A stretch of 10,010 nucleotides of DNA, taken from NCBI GenBank assembly GCA_030689285.1, contig JAUYJM010000053.1, positions 1 to 10,010 of the forward strand, read 5' to 3'. The position numbers and the translations under genes were made by a program. Numbering within the stretch: the stretch's first letter is position 1; every line of letters starts with the position of its first letter. This document shows, piece after piece, positions 1-6,054 of the stretch. A model generated the notes under the pieces. The model did not search any database, was not told where the DNA came from, and saw only the letters and a program-made list of their open reading frames with translations. Origin of the DNA: a bacterium (GTDB lineage: Bacteria; Patescibacteriota; Minisyncoccia; Phycocordibacterales; GCA-002787175).

Positions 1-138
1 GCTTCAGCCAGAAGGATTAAAAAGAAGGAACAGGTCGAAAAACTGATGGAATTTATTGACGTAAAATTAAACGAAAAAGTTGGAATTAAAAAAGCTATTA
101 ATTCTTTAATTCACTGTCAATTATGTTCCATAGCTTGA
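1..138 (+). CDS. C-terminal fragment of an unrecognised protein (5' end outside the window)
   Basis: Frame 1 is open from the first base to a TGA at 136-138 (45 codons), while the other two forward frames close within about 45 bases. The visible tail is lysine-rich and looks helical (KKKEQVEKLMEF, then DVKLNEKVGIKKAINSL), ending HCQLCSIA. The two cysteines near the end are three residues apart, but no paired CxxC is present, so I do not call a zinc site. I recognise no family. An 8-bp AT-rich hairpin lies just downstream (161-182) and may close the transcript. With so little visible, this could also be a chance open frame. Confidence 0.4.
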   Translation, partial: ASARRIKKKEQVEKLMEFIDVKLNEKVGIKKAINSLIHCQLCSIA

Positions 139-160
139 ACAAAAAGAGGTATTAGGGTTT

Positions 161-182
161 GAAAAATCCGCATTGATTTTTC
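161..182 (+). terminator. AT-rich stem-loop downstream of the partial gene
   Basis: GAAAAATC at 161-168 is perfectly complementary to GATTTTTC at 175-182, leaving a 6-base CGCATT loop. It lies 22 bases after the stop codon of the partial gene, which suits a weak transcript end. The stem is AT-rich and only CCTTTC follows instead of a clean T run, so terminator activity is uncertain. Confidence 0.35.
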
Positions 183-220
183 CTTTCGGTTATAGTAAAG
201 TCCGTTAGGATTGAGATATT

Positions 221-334
221 ATGAAAAAACTCTTCATTCAAAAACAGCCACTCTTTTTGTTGACTGTAATCGTTACGGCAATCGTATGCCTCCTCATAAT
301 CAGGAGTCAGCTGCGAATTTTGGTTTCCAACTGA
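221..334 (+). CDS. Candidate 37-residue single-pass membrane peptide
   Basis: An ATG at 221 opens a 37-codon frame ending at TGA 332-334. The peptide begins with a basic head (MKKLFIQKQ), runs through about 19 hydrophobic residues (PLFLLTVIVTAIVCLLII, roughly residues 10-27) and ends with a basic tail (RSQLRILVSN). That is the plan of a small single-pass membrane protein or an uncleaved signal anchor. A weak Shine-Dalgarno-like AGGA lies at 207-210, ten bases before the ATG. A strong intrinsic terminator follows 28 bases after the stop, so the ORF would sit alone on a transcript of under 200 bases. I recognise no homologue. It could be a chance ORF or a decayed N-terminus, but the hydrophobic pattern and the terminator favour an expressed unit. 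Confidence 0.4.
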   Translation: MKKLFIQKQPLFLLTVIVTAIVCLLIIRSQLRILVSN

Positions 335-362
335 CTTTCGCCACAACCAAAACAGCCCACGA

Positions 363-396
363 GGCGCAAATCTACCATACAGATTGCGCCTTTTTT
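363..396 (+). terminator. Rho-independent terminator
   Basis: GGCGCAAATCT (363-373) pairs with AGATTGCGCC (381-390) with one bulged A and a 7-base loop, followed immediately by TTTTTT (391-396). This is a classical GC-based hairpin with a U tract. It insulates leuS from whatever is transcribed upstream. Confidence 0.8.
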
Positions 397-475
397 GCAA
401 TCTTGCGCGCTATCTTTGTCCTCTCATCTTTCGCGCGTTAGCGTCAAACTGTTTCTGGTGTCCAAAGTGAAAAAT

Positions 476-504
476 TTGAAGAAGGGGGTAAAATTCTGTA
501 TACT
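476..504 (+). promoter_or_regulatory. leuS promoter, apparently leaderless
   Basis: TTGAAG (476-481) and TATACT (499-504) are separated by exactly 17 bases, a near-consensus sigma-70-type promoter. The expected transcription start, about seven bases after the -10 box, is at 511, the A of the leuS ATG. No 5' UTR or Shine-Dalgarno sequence would then exist. Confidence 0.7.
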
Positions 505-510
505 GCTTCT

Positions 511-3111
511 ATGACGCCGTACGACCATAAAAAAGTGGAAAAAAGAATGCGGACGCTGTGGAAAAAGGAAGGGATTTACAAAACTAAAGAGGATATATCC
601 GCCCATAAGCCAAAGTCCGAGTCCCGCAAATCTTATGTACTGGATATGTTTCCTTACCCTTCGGGCGATGGGCTTCACGTGGGACATCCTAAGGGTTACA
701 TTGCGACAGACGTATATTCCAGAATGAAGCAAATGCAGGGGTACAGAATTTTGCATCCGATGGGTTTTGACGCCTTCGGTTTACCGGCTGAAAATTACGC
801 CATAAAAAACAAAATTCACCCAAAGAAAGCGGTTGACAAAAACATTAAAACTTTCAAAAAACAGCTTGAACTTTTGGGTTTCAACTACGACTGGGACAAG
901 GAAATCAACACTACCGACCCAAGATACTATAAGTGGACGCAGTGGATGTTTATCCAGATGTTTAAGAAAGGATTGGCGTACAGAAGCAACGAGCCGATCA
1001 ACTGGTGTCCTTCCTGTAAAACAGGGCTTTCAAACGAAGACGTGGAAGAAGGCAAGTGCGAGCGTTGCGGCTCTATCGTGGAAAAGCGGCCCGTTCCTCA
1101 ATGGGTATTGAAAATCACCGATTACGCGGACCGTCTCCTTCAAGATTTGGAAGGGTTAAACTGGCCGGAATCAATAAAAGAATCACAGCGCAACTGGATA
1201 GGGCGTTCGGAAGGACTGCTGTTTACCGCTCCGGTAAAAGATACGGAACTTAAAGTCAGGACCTTCAGCGCCCATTTTGAAGCATTTTATGCCGACACGT
1301 TCGCGGTCATTGCTCCGGACCACCCGTTTCTTCCAAAATTGGTTGAAGGGACAAAGGACGAAACAAAGGTTTTGGCTTTTGCCGATGAACTTGTAAAAAA
1401 GAGGGCTGTGGCGGGATTTGATGAACTAAAAAAGCCGGAAGGTATTTTTACCGGACGATACATAGAAGACCCGATTGGAAATGGCGATTTGCCCATTTGG
1501 GTCGCAAACTATGCCGTAGCGGACTACGGCACGGGAATAGTAAAAGCGTCTTGCCACGACGAAAGAGATTTTGCCTTTGCGAAAAAATACGGCATAAGCC
1601 TAAAACCGGTGCTCTTTCCGGAAGACGAAACGGCGCGAGAAAAAGTTGAAAAATTGGAAGTCTGTTTTACCGATATGAAAAAAGGCATATTGTCGAAGCC
1701 GAAAGAATTTGAAGGTAAAAGAGCGGGTGATTTCAGAAAAGAAATCGCGGACTTTGCCGTCAAAAACGGTTTTGCGGAACGAAAGATAAATTACAGACTT
1801 CGCGATTGGGTATTCTCCCGCCAGCGTTATTGGGGCGAACCGATTCCGCTGATTTTTTGCCCGGAGTGCAAAAAATCAGCGGAAAATTCCAAGCTCCAAG
1901 CTCCAGATTCCAAACAAATTCAAAATTCAAAATTTCAATTTTCAAAGGGAGAGGTAGTAAACCCCGGCTGGTTTGCGGTGCCGGAAAAAGATTTGCCGGT
2001 TAAATTGCCAAACGTCAAATCTTACGAGCCGACAGGCACTGGGGAGTCGCCGCTCGCGAATATAAAAAGTTTTATTGATACGCTCTGTCCTGAGTGTGGC
2101 GGTCCCGCAAAGCGAGAAACAAACACTATGCCGCAATGGGCTGGCTCATCTTGGTACCACATCGCTTATTGCATAAGCGAAAATCTCAAATCACAAGAGA
2201 CAATTTCCAAGCAAATCACAAATTCCAAATTCCAAAATAAAGTCAAAAATTGGCTGCCGGTTGATCTTTATGTAGGCGGGGCGGAGCACGCCACAAGGCA
2301 CTTGATTTACGCCCGCTTTTGGCACAAGTTTTTGCGAGATATAGGCGTGTTAAACACAAATGAACCGTTTGAACGTCTTTTGCATGTCGGACTAATAATG
2401 GCGGAGGATGGCAAAAAAATGAGTAAGCGATACGGCAATGTCATAAACCCCGACGATATCGTAAACAGGTTGGGGGCGGACACTCTGCGCGTATATGAAA
2501 TGTTTATGGGGCCATTTGGACAGCAAATAGCGTGGAATGCCGACGGTATGGTGGGGGCTAGAAGATTTATAGAGAGGGTCTGTCGACTTAGAGAGAAAAT
2601 TTTAAACTCAAAATCACAAGACGTACTTCAACCCCAAAACACAACCCGCGGATTAGAGACCCTACTGCATCAGACCATTAAAAAAGTAGGCGAAGATATT
2701 GAAATGTTTAAATTCAATACCGCCATAAGCCAACTTATGATTTTAGTCAATGAACTTGAAAGAGAGGAATATGTGAGCAGAGACACCTACGAGGTTCTGC
2801 TTAAACTTGTAGCGCCTTTCGCCCCCCATATAGCCGACGCGCTTTGGCGGGAACTCGGAAACAAAAAGTCAATTCATGTATCAAATTGGCCGACGCACGA
2901 CCCCACGAAAATCGTTTTCCATAGAGTAACGATGGTGGCGCAAGTGGGCGGAAGGGTTCGCGACCAGTTTGAAGCCGACTTGGAAGCTGGGGAGGACGCA
3001 ATCAAAGAAATTGCGGCTAAACTTCCATCTGTCAAAAAATGGCTGGAAGGAAAAGCTGTCGTAAAAACCATTTTCGTAAAAAATAAACTTATAAATTTCG
3101 TCGTGAGATGA
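511..3111 (+). CDS. leuS: Leucine--tRNA ligase (LeuRS)
   Basis: Class I aminoacyl-tRNA synthetase that charges tRNA-Leu in the cytoplasm. The 866-residue length is normal for a bacterial LeuRS. Visible marks are the class I HIGH motif as HVGH (residues 56-59) and KMSKR (636-640, a variant of KMSKS). One zinc ribbon has C166/C169/C183/C186 and another has C450/C453/C526/C529. SRQRYWGEPIP precedes the second ribbon, and LPVDLYVGGAEHA marks the catalytic core. The anticodon-binding and C-terminal domains follow KMSKR. The CP1 editing domain (about 220-400) keeps GTG and HDERDF (H349-F354), but the usual threonine-rich TTRPDT motif is replaced by TFSAHFEAFYADT (251-263). Repeat-derived, NSK-rich stretches interrupt the protein near residues 458-479 and 557-577, and possibly near 696-711. 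The start is set by the promoter and the N-terminal match (MTPYDHKKVEKRMRTLWKK). It appears to be transcribed alone. Identity is certain; editing competence is not. Confidence 0.97.
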   Translation: MTPYDHKKVEKRMRTLWKKEGIYKTKEDISAHKPKSESRKSYVLDMFPYPSGDGLHVGHPKGYIATDVYSRMKQMQGYRILHPMGFDAFGLPAENYAIKNKIHPKKAVDKNIKTFKKQLELLGFNYDWDKEINTTDPRYYKWTQWMFIQMFKKGLAYRSNEPINWCPSCKTGLSNEDVEEGKCERCGSIVEKRPVPQWVLKITDYADRLLQDLEGLNWPESIKESQRNWIGRSEGLLFTAPVKDTELKVRTFSAHFEAFYADTFAVIAPDHPFLPKLVEGTKDETKVLAFADELVKKRAVAGFDELKKPEGIFTGRYIEDPIGNGDLPIWVANYAVADYGTGIVKASCHDERDFAFAKKYGISLKPVLFPEDETAREKVEKLEVCFTDMKKGILSKPKEFEGKRAGDFRKEIADFAVKNGFAERKINYRLRDWVFSRQRYWGEPIPLIFCPECKKSAENSKLQAPDSKQIQNSKFQFSKGEVVNPGWFAVPEKDLPVKLPNVKSYEPTGTGESPLANIKSFIDTLCPECGGPAKRETNTMPQWAGSSWYHIAYCISENLKSQETISKQITNSKFQNKVKNWLPVDLYVGGAEHATRHLIYARFWHKFLRDIGVLNTNEPFERLLHVGLIMAEDGKKMSKRYGNVINPDDIVNRLGADTLRVYEMFMGPFGQQIAWNADGMVGARRFIERVCRLREKILNSKSQDVLQPQNTTRGLETLLHQTIKKVGEDIEMFKFNTAISQLMILVNELEREEYVSRDTYEVLLKLVAPFAPHIADALWRELGNKKSIHVSNWPTHDPTKIVFHRVTMVAQVGGRVRDQFEADLEAGEDAIKEIAAKLPSVKKWLEGKAVVKTIFVKNKLINFVVR
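1884..1946 (+). repeat. In-frame AATTCCAAA-type repeat inside leuS, copy 1
   Basis: A low-complexity run built of units such as AATTCC, AAGCTCC and AAATTCAAA encodes a polar NSK/Q-rich loop (ENSKLQAPDSKQIQNSKFQF). It lies between the two CxxC halves of the second zinc ribbon. It keeps the frame and falls in a variable part of LeuRS. The run resembles copy 2 at 2182-2239. From memory, such repeats are widespread in Parcubacteria, both between and inside genes. Confidence 0.7.
2182..2239 (+). repeat. In-frame AATTCCAAA-type repeat inside leuS, copy 2
   Basis: The section from about 2204 to 2237 aligns with copy 1 (shared TTCCAA[A/G]CAAAT, then AATTC and AAATT units). It encodes NLKSQETISKQITNSKFQ, between the WAGSSWYHIAYC segment and LPVDLYVGGAEHA. 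Other LeuRS proteins have a variable linker here. A weaker third run of the same flavour lies at about 2598-2645 (ILNSKSQDVLQPQN). Confidence 0.65.
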
Positions 3112-3117
3112 TATATT

Positions 3118-3144
3118 CGTTTGAGGAGATTTCATTCTCAAACG
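3118..3144 (+). terminator. Stem-loop just after leuS
   Basis: CGTTTGAG (3118-3125) pairs with CTCAAACG (3137-3144) around an 11-base loop, seven bases past the leuS stop. There is no T tract after it, so it may stabilise the 3' end instead of terminating transcription. It is the only transcript-end candidate for leuS that I see. Confidence 0.4.
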
Positions 3145-3182
3145 CAGTTTGTGAAAAGATTAAGGACAACCTTTGTCAAACA

Positions 3183-3214
3183 ACATTCAAACATTTTGCA
3201 AAATGTTTGAATGT
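3183..3214. repeat. Perfect 32-bp palindrome, operator candidate
   Basis: Sixteen-base arms (ACATTCAAACATTTTG and its exact reverse complement) meet with no spacer and have TTTTGCAAAA at the centre. The right edge overlaps the -35 box of the promoter at 3207-3234, where a repressor site could sit. A cruciform or a short RNA hairpin is the alternative reading. Confidence 0.7.
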
Positions 3215-3234
3215 AAGGAAAGTAAAATTATAAT
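3207..3234 (+). promoter_or_regulatory. Strong promoter between leuS and scpA
   Basis: TTGAAT (3207-3212), a 16-base spacer and a perfect TATAAT (3229-3234). The -35 lies inside the 32-bp palindrome. Transcription would start near 3241, at or next to the ATG of a 26-codon ORF (3242), and could continue into scpA. Confidence 0.6.
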
Positions 3235-3241
3235 ATTTATT

Positions 3242-3322
3242 ATGGAAACAGAACTGGGAAAGTTACGGGACAAGCTTACAGTTTGTTTATACTGGTTAGT
3301 GTTTTGCAAAACACCGCAATAA
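3242..3322 (+). CDS. Candidate 26-residue leader ORF before scpA
   Basis: The ATG at 3242 begins eight bases after the end of TATAAT, so it could be translated from a leaderless or nearly leaderless transcript. The peptide starts METELGKLRDKL and continues TVCLYWLVFCKTPQ, with TAA at 3320-3322. I recognise no family. Its last third overlaps a second TTTTGCAAAA-centred palindrome (3299-3314). It may be a leader peptide, a decayed gene start or a chance frame. Placement behind a near-consensus promoter is the only real support. Confidence 0.3.
   Translation: METELGKLRDKLTVCLYWLVFCKTPQ
3299..3314. repeat. 16-bp perfect palindrome, second operator-like site
   Basis: GTGTTTTGCAAAACAC is a perfect palindrome whose central ten bases (TTTTGCAAAA) equal the centre of the 32-bp palindrome about 110 bases upstream. 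The pair brackets the promoter and the 26-codon ORF. Confidence 0.5.
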
Positions 3323-3392
3323 GGGAAAATTACTCGCGCTCTGACGGACAAAGTCGGAAGGTTTCAGAATTCTGGGGATTTCGCGGTTTTTC

Positions 3393-3401
3393 TGCTATTA
3401 T
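3393..3401 (+). promoter_or_regulatory. Extended -10 promoter element of scpA, leaderless
   Basis: TGCTATTAT is a TGn-extended -10 box whose hexamer TATTAT ends at 3401. The expected start at 3408 is the A of the scpA ATG. No convincing -35 box stands 17 bases upstream, which is tolerable for an extended -10 promoter. Confidence 0.5.
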
Positions 3402-3407
3402 TATGTT

Positions 3408-4148
3408 ATGGAGACAAACGCGGAAGGATTTAAACTAAAAATTGAGAAGTTTGAGGGGCCACTCAACTTACTGCTGTCGCTTATAGAAAAACGGAAAATG
3501 CACATAAGTGATGTTTCTTTGGCGAAAGTGGCGGACGACTTTATTTCTTATATCAAAAGCTTTGACAGATTTCCGGTGGCGGAAAGCGCGCATTTTATTC
3601 TGGTGGCATCAATACTCGTCCTTATAAAATCAAAATCGCTCTTACCGACACTGGAGCTTTCCAAAGAGGAAGAAGCAAGTATGGAGGATTTGGAGAAACG
3701 TCTTCTCATATACAGTAGAATAAAAGAGCTGACACCCCATCTGAAATCTTTGTTTGGCAAAAAAATGTTTTCGGCTTTTGAGGAGAGAAAGCAAGAACCT
3801 ATTTTTTTGCCCGACAAAGACACGAACATCGAGGCGCTAGGTCTTGCCATACAAAGAGTTCTGCGGTCGCTTCCGAAAAAGGAAGTTTTACCCAAGGTAG
3901 TCGTAAAAAAAGTTATTAGTCTGGAAAATATGGTAGCAGACTTGACCAAAAGAATAACCGCAAACCTTAAAATGAGCTTTAACGAGTTCAGCGCGGAGAA
4001 AAAGCACGACAGGGCTCATATCATTGTAAGCTTTTTGGCGATGTTGGAGCTTGTGCGACAGGGGATAATGAACGCTACACAGGAAAAACATTTTGATGAT
4101 ATAATGATGGAAACCGAGGAGGTAAAAACGCCCTCTTATGGTTCTTAA
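3408..4148 (+). CDS. scpA: Segregation and condensation protein A (ScpA kleisin)
   Basis: ScpA is the kleisin subunit that bridges the heads of SMC dimers and binds ScpB, organising and helping to segregate the chromosome. The 246-residue length is typical. The family signature is clear near the N-terminus (FEGPLNLLLSLIEK at 15-28, then HISDVSLAKVADDFISYI). A hydrophobic helix follows (LVASILVLIKSKSLLP), then an acidic linker. The C-terminal winged helix at about 160-230 ends with IIVSFLAMLELVRQG, the SMC-binding end. The ATG at 3408 fits the family N-terminus and lies at the predicted transcription start. scpB follows 209 bases later instead of overlapping, separated by the stem-loop element at 4285-4343. 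The stretch 4149-4284 shows no gene or clear promoter. Confidence 0.95.
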   Translation: METNAEGFKLKIEKFEGPLNLLLSLIEKRKMHISDVSLAKVADDFISYIKSFDRFPVAESAHFILVASILVLIKSKSLLPTLELSKEEEASMEDLEKRLLIYSRIKELTPHLKSLFGKKMFSAFEERKQEPIFLPDKDTNIEALGLAIQRVLRSLPKKEVLPKVVVKKVISLENMVADLTKRITANLKMSFNEFSAEKKHDRAHIIVSFLAMLELVRQGIMNATQEKHFDDIMMETEEVKTPSYGS

Positions 4149-4284
4149 TGTTTTTCTGATTTACCCATATTAAAAATCGGGGTTGTGAATTATGTTGTGG
4201 CAATGCCGTTTTCCACTCTATTGAGGATGACAGTATGGATATTTTGAATAACCAATAACATTAAATAACCTTGTAATCTTTTAC

Positions 4285-4343
4285 GGGTCTCCAACCGAAT
4301 TTTCGGGGGAAATTTGCCAGAACGGATATTCAGTTGGAGACCC
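4285..4343 (+). promoter_or_regulatory. Stem-loop element before scpB, related to the one before murG
   Basis: GGGTCTCCAAC (4285-4295) pairs perfectly with GTTGGAGACCC (4333-4343), an 11-bp stem closing a 37-base interior. A smaller hairpin (about 4298-4314) forms inside. The interior aligns over about 37 bases with 7433-7468 before murG: CCGAATTTTC is identical, GGAAAT and the 3' GGATATTC are shared, and most positions between them match. The outer stems have quite different sequences yet each pairs with itself. The ATG of scpB begins 14 bases after the stem. It could be a 5'-UTR regulator, an attenuator without a good T run, or a small mobile repeat. Confidence 0.6.
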
Positions 4344-4357
4344 TTTACTCACATCAA

Positions 4358-4918
4358 ATGTCCACTGAATCTCACATTGAAGGTCTGCTTTTTTGGAAGG
4401 CCGAACCCACTCCAATTACGAAGCTGGCGAAGCTTTTAGGAATAAGCGTGAAAGAAATCGCCGAGTCTCTGGACCGGTTGGAAGAAAGACTTCAAGGAAG
4501 AGGAGTGGTCTTGGTGCGGGCCGGAGATATGGTAGAGCTTCGGGTAAGCGGCGAAGCATCCGACTTTATTACAAGACTTTCCAAGGAGGAGATGAGCCGC
4601 GATTTAGGCAAAGCAGGGCTTGAAACACTGGCAGTAGTCTTGTACAGAGGCCCCATAAGCCGCAGAGAAATAGACTACATCCGCGGAGTAAATTCCGCTT
4701 TCATTCTGCGAAATTTGGCTGTTCGCGACCTTATTGAGCGTATTCCTAATCCTGAAAACGATAGGAGTTTTCTTTATCGTCCCACAATAGAGCTTTTGTC
4801 TCACCTCGGAATTCAGAGAGTGGAAGACTTGCCTGAATATGGAAAAGTAAAGGAAGACTTCGCTTCTTTCTTTAAGGAAACCGAGGCCGAGCGGGAGTCA
4901 GCCGACTCAAGTGAATAA
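4358..4918 (+). CDS. scpB: Segregation and condensation protein B (ScpB)
   Basis: ScpB binds ScpA in the SMC-kleisin condensin. The 186 residues consist of two winged-helix domains. The first spans about 1-80 (HIEGLLFWKAEPTPITKLAKLLG) and the second about 85-160. The second holds the family signature SRREIDYIRGVNSAFILRNL at 101-120, followed by LIERIP and a LPEYGKV end. The tail is acidic (ETEAERESADSSE). I place the start at ATG 4358 because the homologous sequence begins at HIEG; an in-frame TTG at 4334 lies inside the 3' arm of the stem-loop and would add only eight unconserved residues. The next gene begins five bases after the stop or overlaps it, so translation is probably coupled. Confidence 0.95.
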   Translation: MSTESHIEGLLFWKAEPTPITKLAKLLGISVKEIAESLDRLEERLQGRGVVLVRAGDMVELRVSGEASDFITRLSKEEMSRDLGKAGLETLAVVLYRGPISRREIDYIRGVNSAFILRNLAVRDLIERIPNPENDRSFLYRPTIELLSHLGIQRVEDLPEYGKVKEDFASFFKETEAERESADSSE

Positions 4919-4922
4919 ATTT

Positions 4923-6008
4923 ATGGAGGAAAATAATCCCAAAACAGAAAAAGACGACAGCGTATTATCTCCCGAGCTTTCAACGGTGGACGGACTTCCA
5001 TTTGAGCCGTCGGTGGAAACACCGCGCTCTGCTTTAAAGGAAATCTTGCGTGACGCCGCGTACCTATCACTTTTATCTGGTCTTCTTCTTTTGGTACTGC
5101 TTCAGCCAACTTTCGCCTCGTCTGAAAAAAAGACCGCGTCGGTTGGAGAGTCGCCTATTGTTGAAGAAATTCCCGTTCCGGTTTTTCCGGCCCCCGATAT
5201 AGCGGCCAAAGCGGCAATAGTTTTTGACGTTGAAAGAGGGGAAACGATATTCGGTAAAAACGAAAACAATTCATACCCGCTGGCTTCGCTTACGAAAGTC
5301 GCTTCAATGGCCGCGGTTTTGTCTGTCTTGCCTATCGACTCTGCGGTAACGGTAGGGAGGGAACATCTTGCCGTTGAGGGCGATTCGGGACTTTACGCAG
5401 ACGAAGTATGGCGGGCGTTTGACTTAGCCGCTTTTACACTGGTCTCATCCTCAAACGATGGCGCAAGAGCTTTGGCTTTCGCGGCGGGAAGCGCTTTGGC
5501 AAAGAGCAAAGAAAACGGCGAAGTCACAGACCCCATCAGGATTTTTACGAATGAAATGAATATAACGGTCAGGGATCGCGGGCTGTCAAAGACTCGGTTT
5601 TACAATGAAACCGGACTTGATGAAAGTCCGGAATTATCAGGCGGCTATGGTTCGGCGCGCGATTTTAGCATACTTTTCGCCGAAGCCGTGAAGAAATTTC
5701 CATCACTTTTTGAATTTACCACATTGCCTTCCGTAACTTTCACATCTTTAAGCGGACGGACCCACCAAACCAAGAATACCAATACGTTTTCCGACGAAAT
5801 ACCGGTGCTCTCCGGTTCAAAGACCGGATTTACCGATTTGGCTGGAGGTAACTTGGCGATTTTATTCAACGCTGGACCTTCTAGAAACATAGCCGTTGTG
5901 GTTCTGGGCTCAACAGAGTCTGAAAGATTTACAGACGCAAGCAAGCTTGTCTGGGCCGCCATAGATTATTTGAGGCAACAGGAGAAATATCAAAACAGTC
6001 TTGAGTGA
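4923..6008 (+). CDS. Membrane-anchored D-alanyl-D-alanine carboxypeptidase/endopeptidase (low-molecular-mass PBP)
   Basis: A serine peptidase of the S11 family that trims or cuts peptidoglycan stem peptides outside the membrane. Numbered from ATG 4923 (361 residues), the active-site motifs are SLTK at 122-125, SSN at 176-178 and KTG at 300-302 within GSKTGFTDLAGGNL. About 44 polar residues lie before one hydrophobic segment (about 46-65), so it reads as a type II anchored protein. A proline-rich linker leads to the catalytic domain at about 93-350. It stops soon after KTG with no PBP5-type C-terminal domain or amphipathic anchor helix, which resembles PBP7-like endopeptidases. A GTG at 4911, overlapping the scpB stop, is an alternative start. 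It sits between scpB and ftsW in an apparent operon. Confidence 0.88.
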   Translation: MEENNPKTEKDDSVLSPELSTVDGLPFEPSVETPRSALKEILRDAAYLSLLSGLLLLVLLQPTFASSEKKTASVGESPIVEEIPVPVFPAPDIAAKAAIVFDVERGETIFGKNENNSYPLASLTKVASMAAVLSVLPIDSAVTVGREHLAVEGDSGLYADEVWRAFDLAAFTLVSSSNDGARALAFAAGSALAKSKENGEVTDPIRIFTNEMNITVRDRGLSKTRFYNETGLDESPELSGGYGSARDFSILFAEAVKKFPSLFEFTTLPSVTFTSLSGRTHQTKNTNTFSDEIPVLSGSKTGFTDLAGGNLAILFNAGPSRNIAVVVLGSTESERFTDASKLVWAAIDYLRQQEKYQNSLE

Positions 6009-6054
6009 TTTTGAGTTATGTTCTAACAAGGATCGTAATTCAAAGTTATATAAG

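Noticed and set aside
152..400. An 82-codon minus-strand frame across the first intergenic region
   Set aside because: It starts inside the intrinsic terminator stem and crosses it; no motif or promoter supports it, and the plus-strand membrane peptide is the better reading.
4334..4357. TTG start for scpB at 4334
   Set aside because: It lies in the 3' arm of the stem-loop and adds eight residues with no family similarity; ATG 4358 fits the ScpB N-terminus.
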